A stretch of 31,664 nucleotides of DNA. Source: Firmicutes bacterium UBA2530 (GTDB lineage: Bacteria; Bacillota; Clostridia; Tissierellales; Sedimentibacteraceae). A model generated the notes under the pieces. It did no database searches. It was not told the origin of the DNA and saw only the letters and a list, made by a program, of their open reading frames with translations. Shown one piece after another: positions 23,889-30,641 of this stretch (the first letter of the stretch is position 1; every line of letters begins with the position of its first letter). The translations under genes and the position numbers were made by a program. The DNA is taken from positions 17,514-49,177 of the forward strand of contig DDNC01000025.1 of assembly GCA_002340985.1 (NCBI GenBank), written 5' to 3'.

Positions 23889-24640
23889 GAAACATTAAGC
23901 TTAAAATAGCATATGACGGTACGAATTACTACGGGTGGCAGACTCAATTAAACAGGGCTACAATTCAAGAAACCATTGAAAAGGCAATATCGGTGGTAAT
24001 GAAGCAAGAAGTTAATTTAACAGGCTCGGGAAGGACTGACAGCGGTGTTCACGCAATTGGTCAGGTGGCTAATTTTATAGCGGACACAAATATTCCCCGG
24101 GAAAAAATTAAGATTGCATTGAATGCAAATCTGCCGGGGGACATAAGGATAATGGAATCTGACGATGTGCCGCTAAGCTTTAATTCAAGGTTTGATGCTC
24201 ATAACAAGACATATATGTACCAAATATATAACGATAGAGTCTGGAATCCGTTTTACAGCAGATATTCGTGCTTTGTACCTGCAAATCTTGACTTTGAGAG
24301 AATGGAAGCAGCGGTCAAATGGCTTGAGGGAACTCACGATTTCAAAGGATTTATGTCATCAGGGTCAAATGTTAAAACAACAGTCAGGACTGTGTATGAA
24401 GCAAGGCTTACAAGGGATGAAAAAGAAGATAAGCTCATAAAATTATATATTAACGGAAACGGTTTTTTGTACAATATGGTCAGAATAATAGCTGGCACGC
24501 TCATTGATATCGGTAAGGGAATAAAAAGCTCTGACTGTATTGAAAATGCCATAAAGACTACGGACAGAACACTGCTTGGACAAACAGCGGAGCCGCAAGG
24601 ATTGTTTTTGATGAATGTTAACTACGGCATTGACGATTGA
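23882..24640 (+). CDS. truA: tRNA pseudouridine(38-40) synthase TruA
   Basis: The 252-aa enzyme makes pseudouridine in the anticodon stem-loop of many tRNAs. The catalytic Asp is in GSGRTDSGVHA, and the N-terminus IKLKIAYDGTNYYGWQTQ is the family start. FLYNMVRIIAGTLIDIGKG is the conserved C-terminal segment. The position between ecfT and rplM is the common Firmicute order. Confidence 0.97.
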   Translation: MVRNIKLKIAYDGTNYYGWQTQLNRATIQETIEKAISVVMKQEVNLTGSGRTDSGVHAIGQVANFIADTNIPREKIKIALNANLPGDIRIMESDDVPLSFNSRFDAHNKTYMYQIYNDRVWNPFYSRYSCFVPANLDFERMEAAVKWLEGTHDFKGFMSSGSNVKTTVRTVYEARLTRDEKEDKLIKLYINGNGFLYNMVRIIAGTLIDIGKGIKSSDCIENAIKTTDRTLLGQTAEPQGLFLMNVNYGIDD

Positions 24641-24682
24641 ACAAATAGCTTATAATTTGATGCAAAATTTAGTAAAAAGGTC

Positions 24683-24711
24683 TTGACACAAATATGTATT
24701 TAATATAGAAT
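24683..24711 (+). promoter_or_regulatory. Promoter of rplM-rpsI
   Basis: TTGACA (24683-24688), a 17-nt spacer and TAGAAT (24706-24711): a near-consensus SigA promoter, so rplM-rpsI can be transcribed separately from the upstream ECF-truA unit. Confidence 0.85.
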
Positions 24712-24717
24712 ATCTAA

Positions 24718-24815
24718 GGTATGATAAAATTGAGATAAAAACCGGAATCCAATGCCCCGGAGTTAGGTTTTTTCAATATATTATAATTAATAACAGTAGA
24801 AATACAGGAGGAAAC
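24718..24815 (+). promoter_or_regulatory. 5' leader of rplM-rpsI (candidate L13 leader RNA)
   Basis: About 100 nt of leader. AAAAACC (24737-24743) pairs with GGTTTTT (24766-24772), enclosing a CCGG...CCGG segment, and the 3' arm is T-rich (TTTTTT). This looks like a hairpin usable as attenuator or protein-binding site. Firmicute rplM genes often carry an autoregulatory L13 leader; membership here was not tested. Confidence 0.5.
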
Positions 24816-24818
24816 ATG

Positions 24819-25247
24819 ATGAAAAGCTTCTTGGCTAAACCTAATGAAGTTCAAAGGGCATGGTATGTCATCGATGCCGAAGGAAAAACTCTTGGTAGAC
24901 TTGCAACTGAGGTTGCTAAAATATTGAGAGGTAAGCATAAAGCAATATATACACCGCATGTTGATACAGGAGACTTTGTAATAGTTGTTAACGCGGATAA
25001 GGTTGTTTTGACAGGTCATAAAATGGATCAGAAATTATATAGACACCACTCTCTTTATCCAGGCGGATTGAAGGAAATTCCTTACAGAAATTTATTCCAG
25101 ACAAAACCGACACAGCCGGTTTATCTTGCAGTAAAGGGAATGCTTCCGAAAAATAGTCTTGGAAGACAAATGTTAAAGAAACTTAAAGTATACGCAGGTC
25201 CTGAGCACAATAACCAGGCTCAAAAACCGCAAGTATACGAGTTTTAA
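24819..25247 (+). CDS. rplM: 50S ribosomal protein L13
   Basis: The 142-aa product MKSFLAKPNEVQRAWYVIDA has GRLATEVAKILRGKHKAIYT and GMLPKNSLGRQMLKKLKVYA, the L13 signature. L13 is an early 50S assembly protein. Two ATGs are adjacent; I choose the second, 7 nt after AGGAGG and matching the family start. Confidence 0.97.
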   Translation: MKSFLAKPNEVQRAWYVIDAEGKTLGRLATEVAKILRGKHKAIYTPHVDTGDFVIVVNADKVVLTGHKMDQKLYRHHSLYPGGLKEIPYRNLFQTKPTQPVYLAVKGMLPKNSLGRQMLKKLKVYAGPEHNNQAQKPQVYEF

Positions 25248-25264
25248 GAGAGGAGGACGATTAG

Positions 25265-25654
25265 ATGGTCGCACAATACAGAGGAACAGGTAGAAGAAAA
25301 AAAGCGATAGCAAGAGTAAGATTAATACCCGGAACAGGAAAAATCGTTATAAATAAAAGAGACTTAGAAGATTATATAAAATATGAAACTTTGAGAGTTT
25401 TAGTTAAAGAACCGATGGTTATTACAGATACATTAGGTCAGTACGACGTAATGGTAAATGTTAAAGGCGGCGGATACACAGGTCAGGCAGGAGCAATCAG
25501 ACATGGTATATCCAGAGCATTGCTTGAGGTTGACAGTGAATTAAGACCAATTCTTAAAAAAGCCGGATTCTTGACAAGAGATTCAAGAATGAAGGAAAGA
25601 AAGAAATATGGTTTGAAAAAAGCAAGAAGAGCGTCACAGTTCAGCAAGAGATAA
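25265..25654 (+). CDS. rpsI: 30S ribosomal protein S9
   Basis: The 129-aa product has GTGRRKKAIARVRLIPGTGK, GGGYTGQAGAIRHGISRALL and the C-terminal RRASQFSKR whose last residues touch the P-site tRNA. Partner of rplM as usual. GAGGAGG precedes the ATG. Confidence 0.98.
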   Translation: MVAQYRGTGRRKKAIARVRLIPGTGKIVINKRDLEDYIKYETLRVLVKEPMVITDTLGQYDVMVNVKGGGYTGQAGAIRHGISRALLEVDSELRPILKKAGFLTRDSRMKERKKYGLKKARRASQFSKR

Positions 25655-25668
25655 TAAGTTTAACGAAA

Positions 25669-25701
25669 GAACCCCTGAAAACACAATGTTTTCAGGGGTT
25701 C
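25669..25701 (+). terminator. Intrinsic terminator of rplM-rpsI
   Basis: A 15-bp perfect stem: 25669-25683 pairs with 25687-25701 around the loop CAA, with AACCCCTGAAAACA as the core left arm. The T-tract after it (AATGTTTTT) is imperfect, and the near-symmetry could serve both strands. Confidence 0.85.
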
Positions 25702-25832
25702 AATGTTTTTAACGATATTTAAAAATGTTTGTGTAAGACACAAGTAAGACATACGATTTTGCTTATCTTGTACAAGACCTAATGTAGCATTTATATTTTA
25801 TATTGTCAATTTACAATCAACCCGACACAGGT

Positions 25833-25920
25833 GTTCAATTTATGCGTACATGACGTTCAATCTCTCCGGCTCTACTGTTCAATTTGCCCGGCTTTGCTGT
25901 TCATTCTTGACGTCATATTC
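25833..25920. repeat. Degenerate 22-bp-period tandem repeat
   Basis: GTTCAA(or T) recurs at 25833, 25855, 25877 and 25899, exactly 22 bp apart. Units: GTTCAATTTATGCG..., GTTCAATCTCTCCGGCTC..., GTTCAATTTGCCCGGCTTT..., GTTCATTCTTGACG.... The middle two are most alike (CCGGCT shared at the same offset). No ORF spans them. Evenly spaced short direct repeats like this occur at the ends of IS21-family elements, so a relic insertion-sequence end is one reading; a regulator-binding array is another. No transposase gene is present. Confidence 0.6.
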
Positions 25921-25991
25921 ACACTATGGCTTTGTAACATATTTGTGGTAATTGATTATAATATTATATAAAAAGGCAAGGATGTGCAAAC

Positions 25992-26408
25992 ATGGATCAA
26001 AAAAAAAATCTTAATAAACAAATAAGCAAAGTGAATGATTTGTGTAAAACAAATATGTGCAGCTGTAAAGTATATTATCCAGTTACTCCTCAATGTTTCA
26101 TAAATATTGTAAAAAAATATTACTCAAGCAGTATATTAAATTATTCAGATTGGATAGATTGCACTTCATTAGATAAATATTATTATTTTGTTGAAAATTT
26201 AGGAGACAGTGATGTTGAAGCATATGTTGAAATAAGTCCTGACAAAAATTTAGTATACAGAGATTCAGATCAAATTATTATTAAAAGTTCACAAGTATCT
26301 TATTTTCAGCCACTGAGAGAAAGTCGCTACATCCGTTTCTCATTCAGAAATCTGAATTCTGCTGGAACTTACTTAATTAATGCATGGTTTCAGGGAAAAA
26401 CCCATTAA
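25992..26408 (+). CDS. Protein of unknown function, DUF6385-like
   Basis: The 138-aa protein has a short polar, Cys-containing N-terminus (DLCKTNMCSCKVYYP) and a C-terminal domain of about 85 residues resembling that of the next gene: YYYFVENLGDSDVEAYVEIS, then PDKN, then the RYIRFSFRN strand. This is the pattern I associate with DUF6385, a Firmicute domain without known function. There is no signal peptide or membrane segment. AAGGATGTG precedes the ATG. Base composition and codon choice (more TAT/AAT/TTA) look AT-richer than the ribosomal genes. Function not assigned; a surface or spore-layer role is only a guess. Confidence 0.6.
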   Translation: MDQKKNLNKQISKVNDLCKTNMCSCKVYYPVTPQCFINIVKKYYSSSILNYSDWIDCTSLDKYYYFVENLGDSDVEAYVEISPDKNLVYRDSDQIIIKSSQVSYFQPLRESRYIRFSFRNLNSAGTYLINAWFQGKTH

Positions 26409-26436
26409 AATAATGATATCATTTTTTATAATTGGA

Positions 26437-26445
26437 CATATACTA
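26437..26445 (+). promoter_or_regulatory. Possible sporulation-sigma-type -10 element
   Basis: CATATACTA matches the CATANNNTA form of SigK -10 boxes and lies 40 nt before the next start codon. No clear -35 partner is seen and the motif is short. Confidence 0.2.
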
Positions 26446-26484
26446 TAAGGGGGAAAACCCTAAAATAATTATGGAGTGATAATA

Positions 26485-27273
26485 ATGCCAGGAATGCCAA
26501 TATTCCAAGATTCACCGTCCCAATTAAAGGGACAAATTTATGTTCTTAACAGTATTACGCAAAGTATTGTTCCGTTGCAGGTTGATAATAGCGGAAAGCT
26601 TGCAGTTAACGGCACTGTAGATTTAGCACCAGGTACCGAGGTTACTTTAGCCTCTGGCACTGATATTGATAATGTATCGTCAGTTACAACATTAGACACT
26701 ATTACAAATGATGTAAAAATTATTAATGGTTCATCTACTTTAACAGTTGGACTAGCTGCTGGCACTGAAGTAACTTTAGCTGCTGGTTCTGATATTGATA
26801 ACGTAGCTTCTGTTACGACATTAGACACTATTACAAATGACGTTAAAATTGTAAATGGTACAACAGCTTTAAATGTAGGGTTGGCAACAGGTACCAACGT
26901 TATAGGTAAAGTTGAGAATCAGCTTGTATTTACCAATGTTGACTCTTTTGGAGCTGGAACACCACTGACATCAAAAGCTGTCGGCATTGGTGCTACTGAA
27001 ACTGCAGATTCCCAAGATGTCTCTCAAGAATCATCTTACAACTGGTTTATTAAAAATACAGGTACTGATTCTGCAGATCAGAATATTACTTTAAAGGTTG
27101 AGTTAAGTCCTGATGGAACGAACTGGTTAGAAGATACGGGATCTACAATTACTGTACCATTTAACGCCGCAAAAATGATAACTGTAACAAATTTTTTACA
27201 GTATGTTCGCTTTGTAATTACAGGCGGAGCTGCTGCGACAACAGTTATTTCCTGCTTCCAGGCTCAACATTAA
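26485..27273 (+). CDS. Repeat-containing protein of unknown function, DUF6385-like C-terminus
   Basis: The 262-aa protein has three parts. Residues 1-47 are a short lead-in (MPGMPIFQDSPSQLKGQIYV). Residues 48-133 are two tandem 43-residue units, Ala48-Leu90 and Ala91-Leu133 (G-T-E-V-T-L-A ... DIDNV ... TTLDTITNDVKI), with a broken third start at ATGTNV. Residues from about 165 on form a domain like that of the preceding gene (SYNWFIKNTG ... VELSPDGTNW ... YVRFVITGG). Strand-rich, Thr/Val/Asp-rich repeats suggest an elongated beta structure. No signal peptide is seen. GGAGTGAT supports ATG 26485 over the GTG at 26476. The two genes look like paralogues in one unit. Confidence 0.65.
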   Translation: MPGMPIFQDSPSQLKGQIYVLNSITQSIVPLQVDNSGKLAVNGTVDLAPGTEVTLASGTDIDNVSSVTTLDTITNDVKIINGSSTLTVGLAAGTEVTLAAGSDIDNVASVTTLDTITNDVKIVNGTTALNVGLATGTNVIGKVENQLVFTNVDSFGAGTPLTSKAVGIGATETADSQDVSQESSYNWFIKNTGTDSADQNITLKVELSPDGTNWLEDTGSTITVPFNAAKMITVTNFLQYVRFVITGGAAATTVISCFQAQH

Positions 27274-27518
27274 TTAAATTTAAAATCGTAATTTGCACTT
27301 TATATTAAGATTGCTGACCGTAAGCACATAAATTATGTTTAGGGCATAATAAAGTGATCAAATATCCTTGCATTACACAATAAAAGGCTCAGATAATTAT
27401 TAGAGCCTTTTATTGTAGCAAAGCTAAAACAAATTCGGGTTCCAGAAAGGTAAAACACTAACAACAAAATGAATAATGCCAATGGAAAGGACAATTTCAT
27501 TGTACCAAAAAATAGTGC
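27274..27518. other. Gene-free stretch before the queT promoter
   Basis: The only clear structure is the terminator hairpin at 27377-27416; no gene, RNA or repeat was recognised in the rest. The sequence TTAGGGCATA near 27342 is the reverse complement of the start of repeat B, but only ten bases match. Confidence 0.5.
27377..27416 (+). terminator. Terminator hairpin after the DUF6385-like pair
   Basis: ACAATAAAAGGCTC (27377-27390) and GAGCCTTTTATTGT (27403-27416) form a perfect 14-bp stem with a 12-nt loop. The CTTTTATT arm gives a U-rich 3' side. About 100 nt after the stop of the preceding gene. Confidence 0.7.
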
Positions 27519-27547
27519 TTGAAAAACAAATAATTATATAATATAAT
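27519..27547 (+). promoter_or_regulatory. Promoter of queT
   Basis: TTGAAA (27519-27524), 17-nt spacer, TATAAT (27542-27547). It would give a 5' leader of roughly 130 nt before the start codon at 27688. Confidence 0.7.
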
Positions 27548-27559
27548 TAAATAGGTAAA

Positions 27560-27687
27560 TAATTTTGTGGGGAATTATGTCCCACTATTATATTTAACTT
27601 AATATATTACAGTGTTTTCTTGGCACCCACTTTAAAAATCAAGTTTTTTTAGTGACTCCGAGAATTAATTTAAAAGGAGTTTTTTTA
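27560..27687 (+). promoter_or_regulatory. Structured queT leader, candidate riboswitch
   Basis: Elements seen: hairpin GTGGG/CCCAC (27567-27571 with 27581-27585), whose left arm could also pair with CCCAC at 27626-27630; stem CTTGG/TCAAG (27619-27623 with 27639-27643) whose loop contains CACT (27628-27631), complementary to AGTG at 27651-27654, so an H-type pseudoknot is possible; and ACTCC (27655-27659) complementary to GGAGT (27676-27680), the queT ribosome binding site, which is followed by seven T. queT genes are often controlled by preQ1 riboswitches, but this leader does not match the class I consensus. Class not assigned. Confidence 0.45.
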
Positions 27688-28194
27688 ATGGAAAAAAATA
27701 AGATACAGTTTATAACGCGCACATCATTAATTGCTGCCGCATATGCAGCGCTGACCTATGCATTTGCATGGATGAGCTATGAGCAGCTGCAGTTCAGAAT
27801 ATCGGAAATATTAGTGCTTTTTGCATTTATAGAGCCGAGATACGGGCTCGGCTTAATATTGGGATGTGTGTTAGCAAACGCCCCAAGCCCATTGGGAATA
27901 ATAGATGTTGTGGCGGGTTCATTTGCCACATTTGCAGCAATAATGTACATTATTGCAGTTAGAAAGACTATGGGATACAGCAAAAAATCATTATTTATTG
28001 CATCTTTGGGACCGGTTATATCAAATGCACTGATAGTGGGTGTTGAGCTCACATACTTATTCAATACACCGTTTTTAATGAATGCAATATATGTTGCCAT
28101 AGGTGAATTTGTTGTGGTAACAATAGCAGGAACGACGGTAGTGGACTATATAATGAAAAACAGAGGGTTAGCCGATAGATTGTCTATGGATTAA
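27688..28194 (+). CDS. queT: QueT-family ECF substrate-binding subunit (queuosine precursor uptake)
   Basis: The 168-aa membrane protein has the QueT pattern: an N-terminal helix (LIAAAYAALTYAFAW), QLQFRISEILVLFAFIEPRY, GLILGCVLANAPSPLGIIDV and a GSFATFAA helix, about five or six helices in all. It should bind a queuosine precursor such as preQ1 and work with EcfA1A2T encoded 4-6 kb upstream. I chose ATG 27688 behind AAAGGAG; the frame open from a GTG at 27652 lies in the leader structure. Ligand is known from the family only. Confidence 0.85.
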   Translation: MEKNKIQFITRTSLIAAAYAALTYAFAWMSYEQLQFRISEILVLFAFIEPRYGLGLILGCVLANAPSPLGIIDVVAGSFATFAAIMYIIAVRKTMGYSKKSLFIASLGPVISNALIVGVELTYLFNTPFLMNAIYVAIGEFVVVTIAGTTVVDYIMKNRGLADRLSMD

Positions 28195-28213
28195 TTAAAT
28201 CTGAAACGAAAAG

Positions 28214-28242
28214 AGAGCTGCCGCAATTATTGCGACAGCTCT
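28214..28242. terminator. Bidirectional terminator between queT and the lipid kinase
   Basis: AGAGCTG-C-CGCAA (28214-28226) pairs with TTGCG-A-CAGCTCT (28230-28242), one C-A mismatch, loop TTA. It serves convergent genes; the minus-strand exit runs into CTTTTCG. The loop bases are the stop codon of the minus-strand gene. Confidence 0.75.
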
Positions 28243-29165
28243 TTAACTTGCTGAATCTCAGTGCCTTTCGGTATCCAGAATTTCAATGCGCCTTTTGCCA
28301 CTGATACGTCCACTTCATCGTAGGTGTAGCCTTCGCCGTCAATGCACACATTTAAAGGCTCTTTGCCTGTCATTTTAACATGGCGGCATTTGAAATATGA
28401 TATATATTTGTTTACCTTAGGGTTGATTAAATGTGTCCCTTTTTTATAGCTTCCTATGACGCTCATAATCTTAAAGCGTGACAGCTTATCCACAAAGCAC
28501 AGGTCCATTATTCCGTCGTTCACCGAGGCGAGAGGAGCACATTTGTAGCCTCCTCCGTAAGAATGACCGTTCGCCATGACTCCAAGCAGAAATGAACCTT
28601 TCAGTATTTCATTGTCATCAATTACTACTTCTAAATTTTTCCCAAGTTTGCTCAATAGACAATAAAGCACAGATAAATAGTATCTGCCGGAACCTGATAC
28701 AAATGGCAGTTTCTTAAATTTATGCATGTTGAAGGCGGCGTCAGCGTCCAGACCTATATTGCATACAGATACTGCATACTTGTTGTTTATTTTTATAAGG
28801 TCCAAATCTATGCTCTGACCATCAATCTGTGATTGTATACTTTGAAAATTGCTGTACTCGTCAAAATTTTTAACGAAATCATTTCCTGAGCCGCATGGAA
28901 TTATACCGATACTTATGTTATCCAACCCACACGCGGCATTTACTACCTCGTGAAGTGTCCCGTCTCCGCCGCATGCATAAAATACGCATGGTACGTGCTC
29001 GGAGTATTTTGCCATTATAAAATTTTCTGCATCACCTTTGAATTTAGTAAAATAAATCTCATAATCAATGTTTCCATCCTTCAGCAGGGAGTGCACGGCA
29101 TCTGCTATTTCTTTCTGTGCTTTTCCTCCGCCTGCAACAGGATTAATTATAAATATATGTCTCAT
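28227..29165 (-). CDS. Diacylglycerol kinase family lipid kinase (DagK/YegS-like)
   Basis: The 312-aa protein has the family motifs NPVAGGGKA near the N-terminus, GGDGTLHEVVN (nucleotide-binding and catalytic segment) and IGIIPCGSGNDF. Such enzymes phosphorylate diacylglycerol or related lipids at the membrane, recycling lipid or, in some members, sphingoid or antibiotic-like substrates. The start at 29165 has CGGAGGT upstream on the minus strand; the frame is open six codons further. The last codons and stop lie within the shared terminator hairpin. Exact substrate unknown. Confidence 0.9.
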   Translation of the reverse strand: MRHIFIINPVAGGGKAQKEIADAVHSLLKDGNIDYEIYFTKFKGDAENFIMAKYSEHVPCVFYACGGDGTLHEVVNAACGLDNISIGIIPCGSGNDFVKNFDEYSNFQSIQSQIDGQSIDLDLIKINNKYAVSVCNIGLDADAAFNMHKFKKLPFVSGSGRYYLSVLYCLLSKLGKNLEVVIDDNEILKGSFLLGVMANGHSYGGGYKCAPLASVNDGIMDLCFVDKLSRFKIMSVIGSYKKGTHLINPKVNKYISYFKCRHVKMTGKEPLNVCIDGEGYTYDEVDVSVAKGALKFWIPKGTEIQQVKELSQ

Positions 29166-29187
29166 AGTACCTCCGATATACAAATCA

Positions 29188-29204
29188 GATTAAGCAGCTT
29201 AATC
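29188..29204. repeat. Short perfect palindrome over the MATE gene stop codon
   Basis: GATTAAGC-A-GCTTAATC. It includes the stop codon of the MATE gene and lies between that gene and the lipid kinase gene. It may be a weak hairpin or chance; no T-tract follows. Confidence 0.3.
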
Positions 29205-30560
29205 CATAATTAAATTGTTAAGCCATTTTCTGCTCTTATATCTTTTTAAAATTATTACCATCTTTATTATTTCTTCACTGAATACAACAGCAATTACAAG
29301 ATGTATAGGAAGATGAAGCACCAGCACGGAGAAAAATGAAAGAGGAACTCCCATGAGCCAGATTGTAACCATATCAAGGAACATGCAGAATCTCGTATCT
29401 CCTCCTGCTCTCAATATTCCGCATATAAACATGTATGTGAACATTTTAGGAGTAAAGTACAGCGAATATACCGCTAATGTCTTGCTCAGATATACACTTG
29501 TTTCGGGCTCCAGATTGAAAAACTTAATTATTGCATTCCTTGATATAAACAGTAAAAATGAGAGCACAATGCTTAGAACAAGTGTGAGCTTTACAAATTT
29601 TCTGCTGTAATTCATGGCTGTATCCACATCATTTTTACCTATTTCATTTCCTATCATAACAGCGCTGGCATTGCCTATACCAAAGAACAGTGTCATGAAA
29701 AAATCAGATATTGTAAAGGCAATCTGGACAACTGCAATGGCATATGAACCCATAAATCCGTATGCAATGTAATAAACGGAAGTACCTACGGACCATGCTG
29801 TTTCAGAAAGAATTACAGGTACGGAGGTGCTCATTACTTTTTTCAGCATTGAAAAATCCCAGGATGTTAATTCAGCGAAGGTACCTGCCAATGGATGCCC
29901 CTTATCTCTGTAAATAAAATATATTAGAACTATAAATTCCACAACTCTTGCAATCAGAGTAGCAATAGCTGCGCCTTCAACACCCATTGCCTCAAAGCCT
30001 AAATTACCCGAAATCAGGACCCAGTTTAAAAATGTGTTCACACACAGGGCAACTGCACTGATTGCCGTAGGCATATTCAGTTTGTGGATTGCTCTGCAGT
30101 TAAAGCTGAATGCAAATGAAACAGCAGTGAAAAAATAAGAAACGGCTATAATTTTCAGGTATTTGCTACCGAGGTGAATTACATCTGGTTCATTGATGAA
30201 TATTCTCAGAAGCTGATCCCGGAAAAGAAAAACAGTAACCGAAAAAACAATGGCAAGCACTGAACCGATAATCAGGTCAATACCAAATACCTTTTTAATG
30301 CTTTCAGTATCCTTTGCTCCCCAATACTGTGCCACGAATATGGATGCTCCGCTGTAAATTCCGAAGCAAATAGTTGTAAAAATAAAATAGATTCTGTTTG
30401 CCAAGCCAACTGCCGATATTGCATTTTCGCCCAGGCTGCTGACCATTACTGTGTCAATCATGTTAAGTCCAATGCTTATGGCATTTTGAATGATAACCGG
30501 CACGGCAATAACTAATAAGGTATTTATAAAAGCTTTGTTGTTTTTAATTGTATTCTGCAT
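29199..30560 (-). CDS. MATE-family efflux transporter
   Basis: The 453-aa polytopic protein has twelve predicted helices in two similar halves and the MATE N-terminal pattern AVPVIIQNAISIGLNMIDTV. Others seen are FVAQYWGAKD in the first half and MIGNEIGKND in the second. It exports drugs or other organic cations using an ion gradient; the substrate cannot be told. The start at 30560 has GAGGTGAAT before it on the minus strand, and 11 upstream in-frame codons lie in the inverted repeat region. Confidence 0.93.
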   Translation of the reverse strand: MQNTIKNNKAFINTLLVIAVPVIIQNAISIGLNMIDTVMVSSLGENAISAVGLANRIYFIFTTICFGIYSGASIFVAQYWGAKDTESIKKVFGIDLIIGSVLAIVFSVTVFLFRDQLLRIFINEPDVIHLGSKYLKIIAVSYFFTAVSFAFSFNCRAIHKLNMPTAISAVALCVNTFLNWVLISGNLGFEAMGVEGAAIATLIARVVEFIVLIYFIYRDKGHPLAGTFAELTSWDFSMLKKVMSTSVPVILSETAWSVGTSVYYIAYGFMGSYAIAVVQIAFTISDFFMTLFFGIGNASAVMIGNEIGKNDVDTAMNYSRKFVKLTLVLSIVLSFLLFISRNAIIKFFNLEPETSVYLSKTLAVYSLYFTPKMFTYMFICGILRAGGDTRFCMFLDMVTIWLMGVPLSFFSVLVLHLPIHLVIAVVFSEEIIKMVIILKRYKSRKWLNNLIMD

Positions 30561-30578
30561 ATTCACCTCAAGAAAATA

Positions 30579-30596
30579 GACGTGATAAATCACGTC
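30579..30596 (-). terminator. Inverted repeat between upp and the MATE gene, probable upp terminator
   Basis: GACGTGAT-AA-ATCACGTC is a perfect 8-bp inverted repeat with a 2-nt centre; in practice the loop would open to 4 nt. Read on the minus strand it is followed by TATTTTCTT, so a weak terminator after upp is likely; an operator for the MATE gene is the alternative. Confidence 0.5.
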
Positions 30597-30641
30597 CCGG
30601 CTTATTACTAAGCTTAGTTTATTTATTTGATCTGATTATAG

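Larger units (their letters stand above)
25655..25991. other. Gene-free stretch between rpsI and the unknown-protein pair
   Basis: Apart from the rpsI terminator and the 22-bp repeats, it holds a possible weak promoter for the next gene: TATAAT at 25957-25962 with TTGTAA at 25932-25937 (19-nt spacer). No coding sequence of note was seen on either strand. Confidence 0.5.

Noticed and set aside
24493..24507. Sequence TGGCACG-CTCA-TTGA resembling a sigma-54 -24/-12 promoter
   Set aside because: It lies inside truA coding sequence, lacks the GC at -12, and no gene starts a suitable distance downstream.
25833..25920. The 22-bp-period units as a CRISPR array
   Set aside because: Units are too short and degenerate, with no repeat-spacer alternation, and no cas genes are nearby.
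27340..27350. TTAGGGCATA as a further copy of the structured repeat in reverse orientation
   Set aside because: Only about ten bases match and neither hairpin is present.
27567..27602. GTGGG/CCCAC hairpin and tail as a class I preQ1 riboswitch
   Set aside because: The A-rich tail (AAAAAACTA type) and the specificity-loop sequence are missing, and the hairpin is about 100 nt from the start codon.
27620..27638. TTGGCAC upstream of queT as a possible sigma-54 -24 element
   Set aside because: The -12 region reads TTTAA without the required GC, and a good SigA promoter exists upstream.
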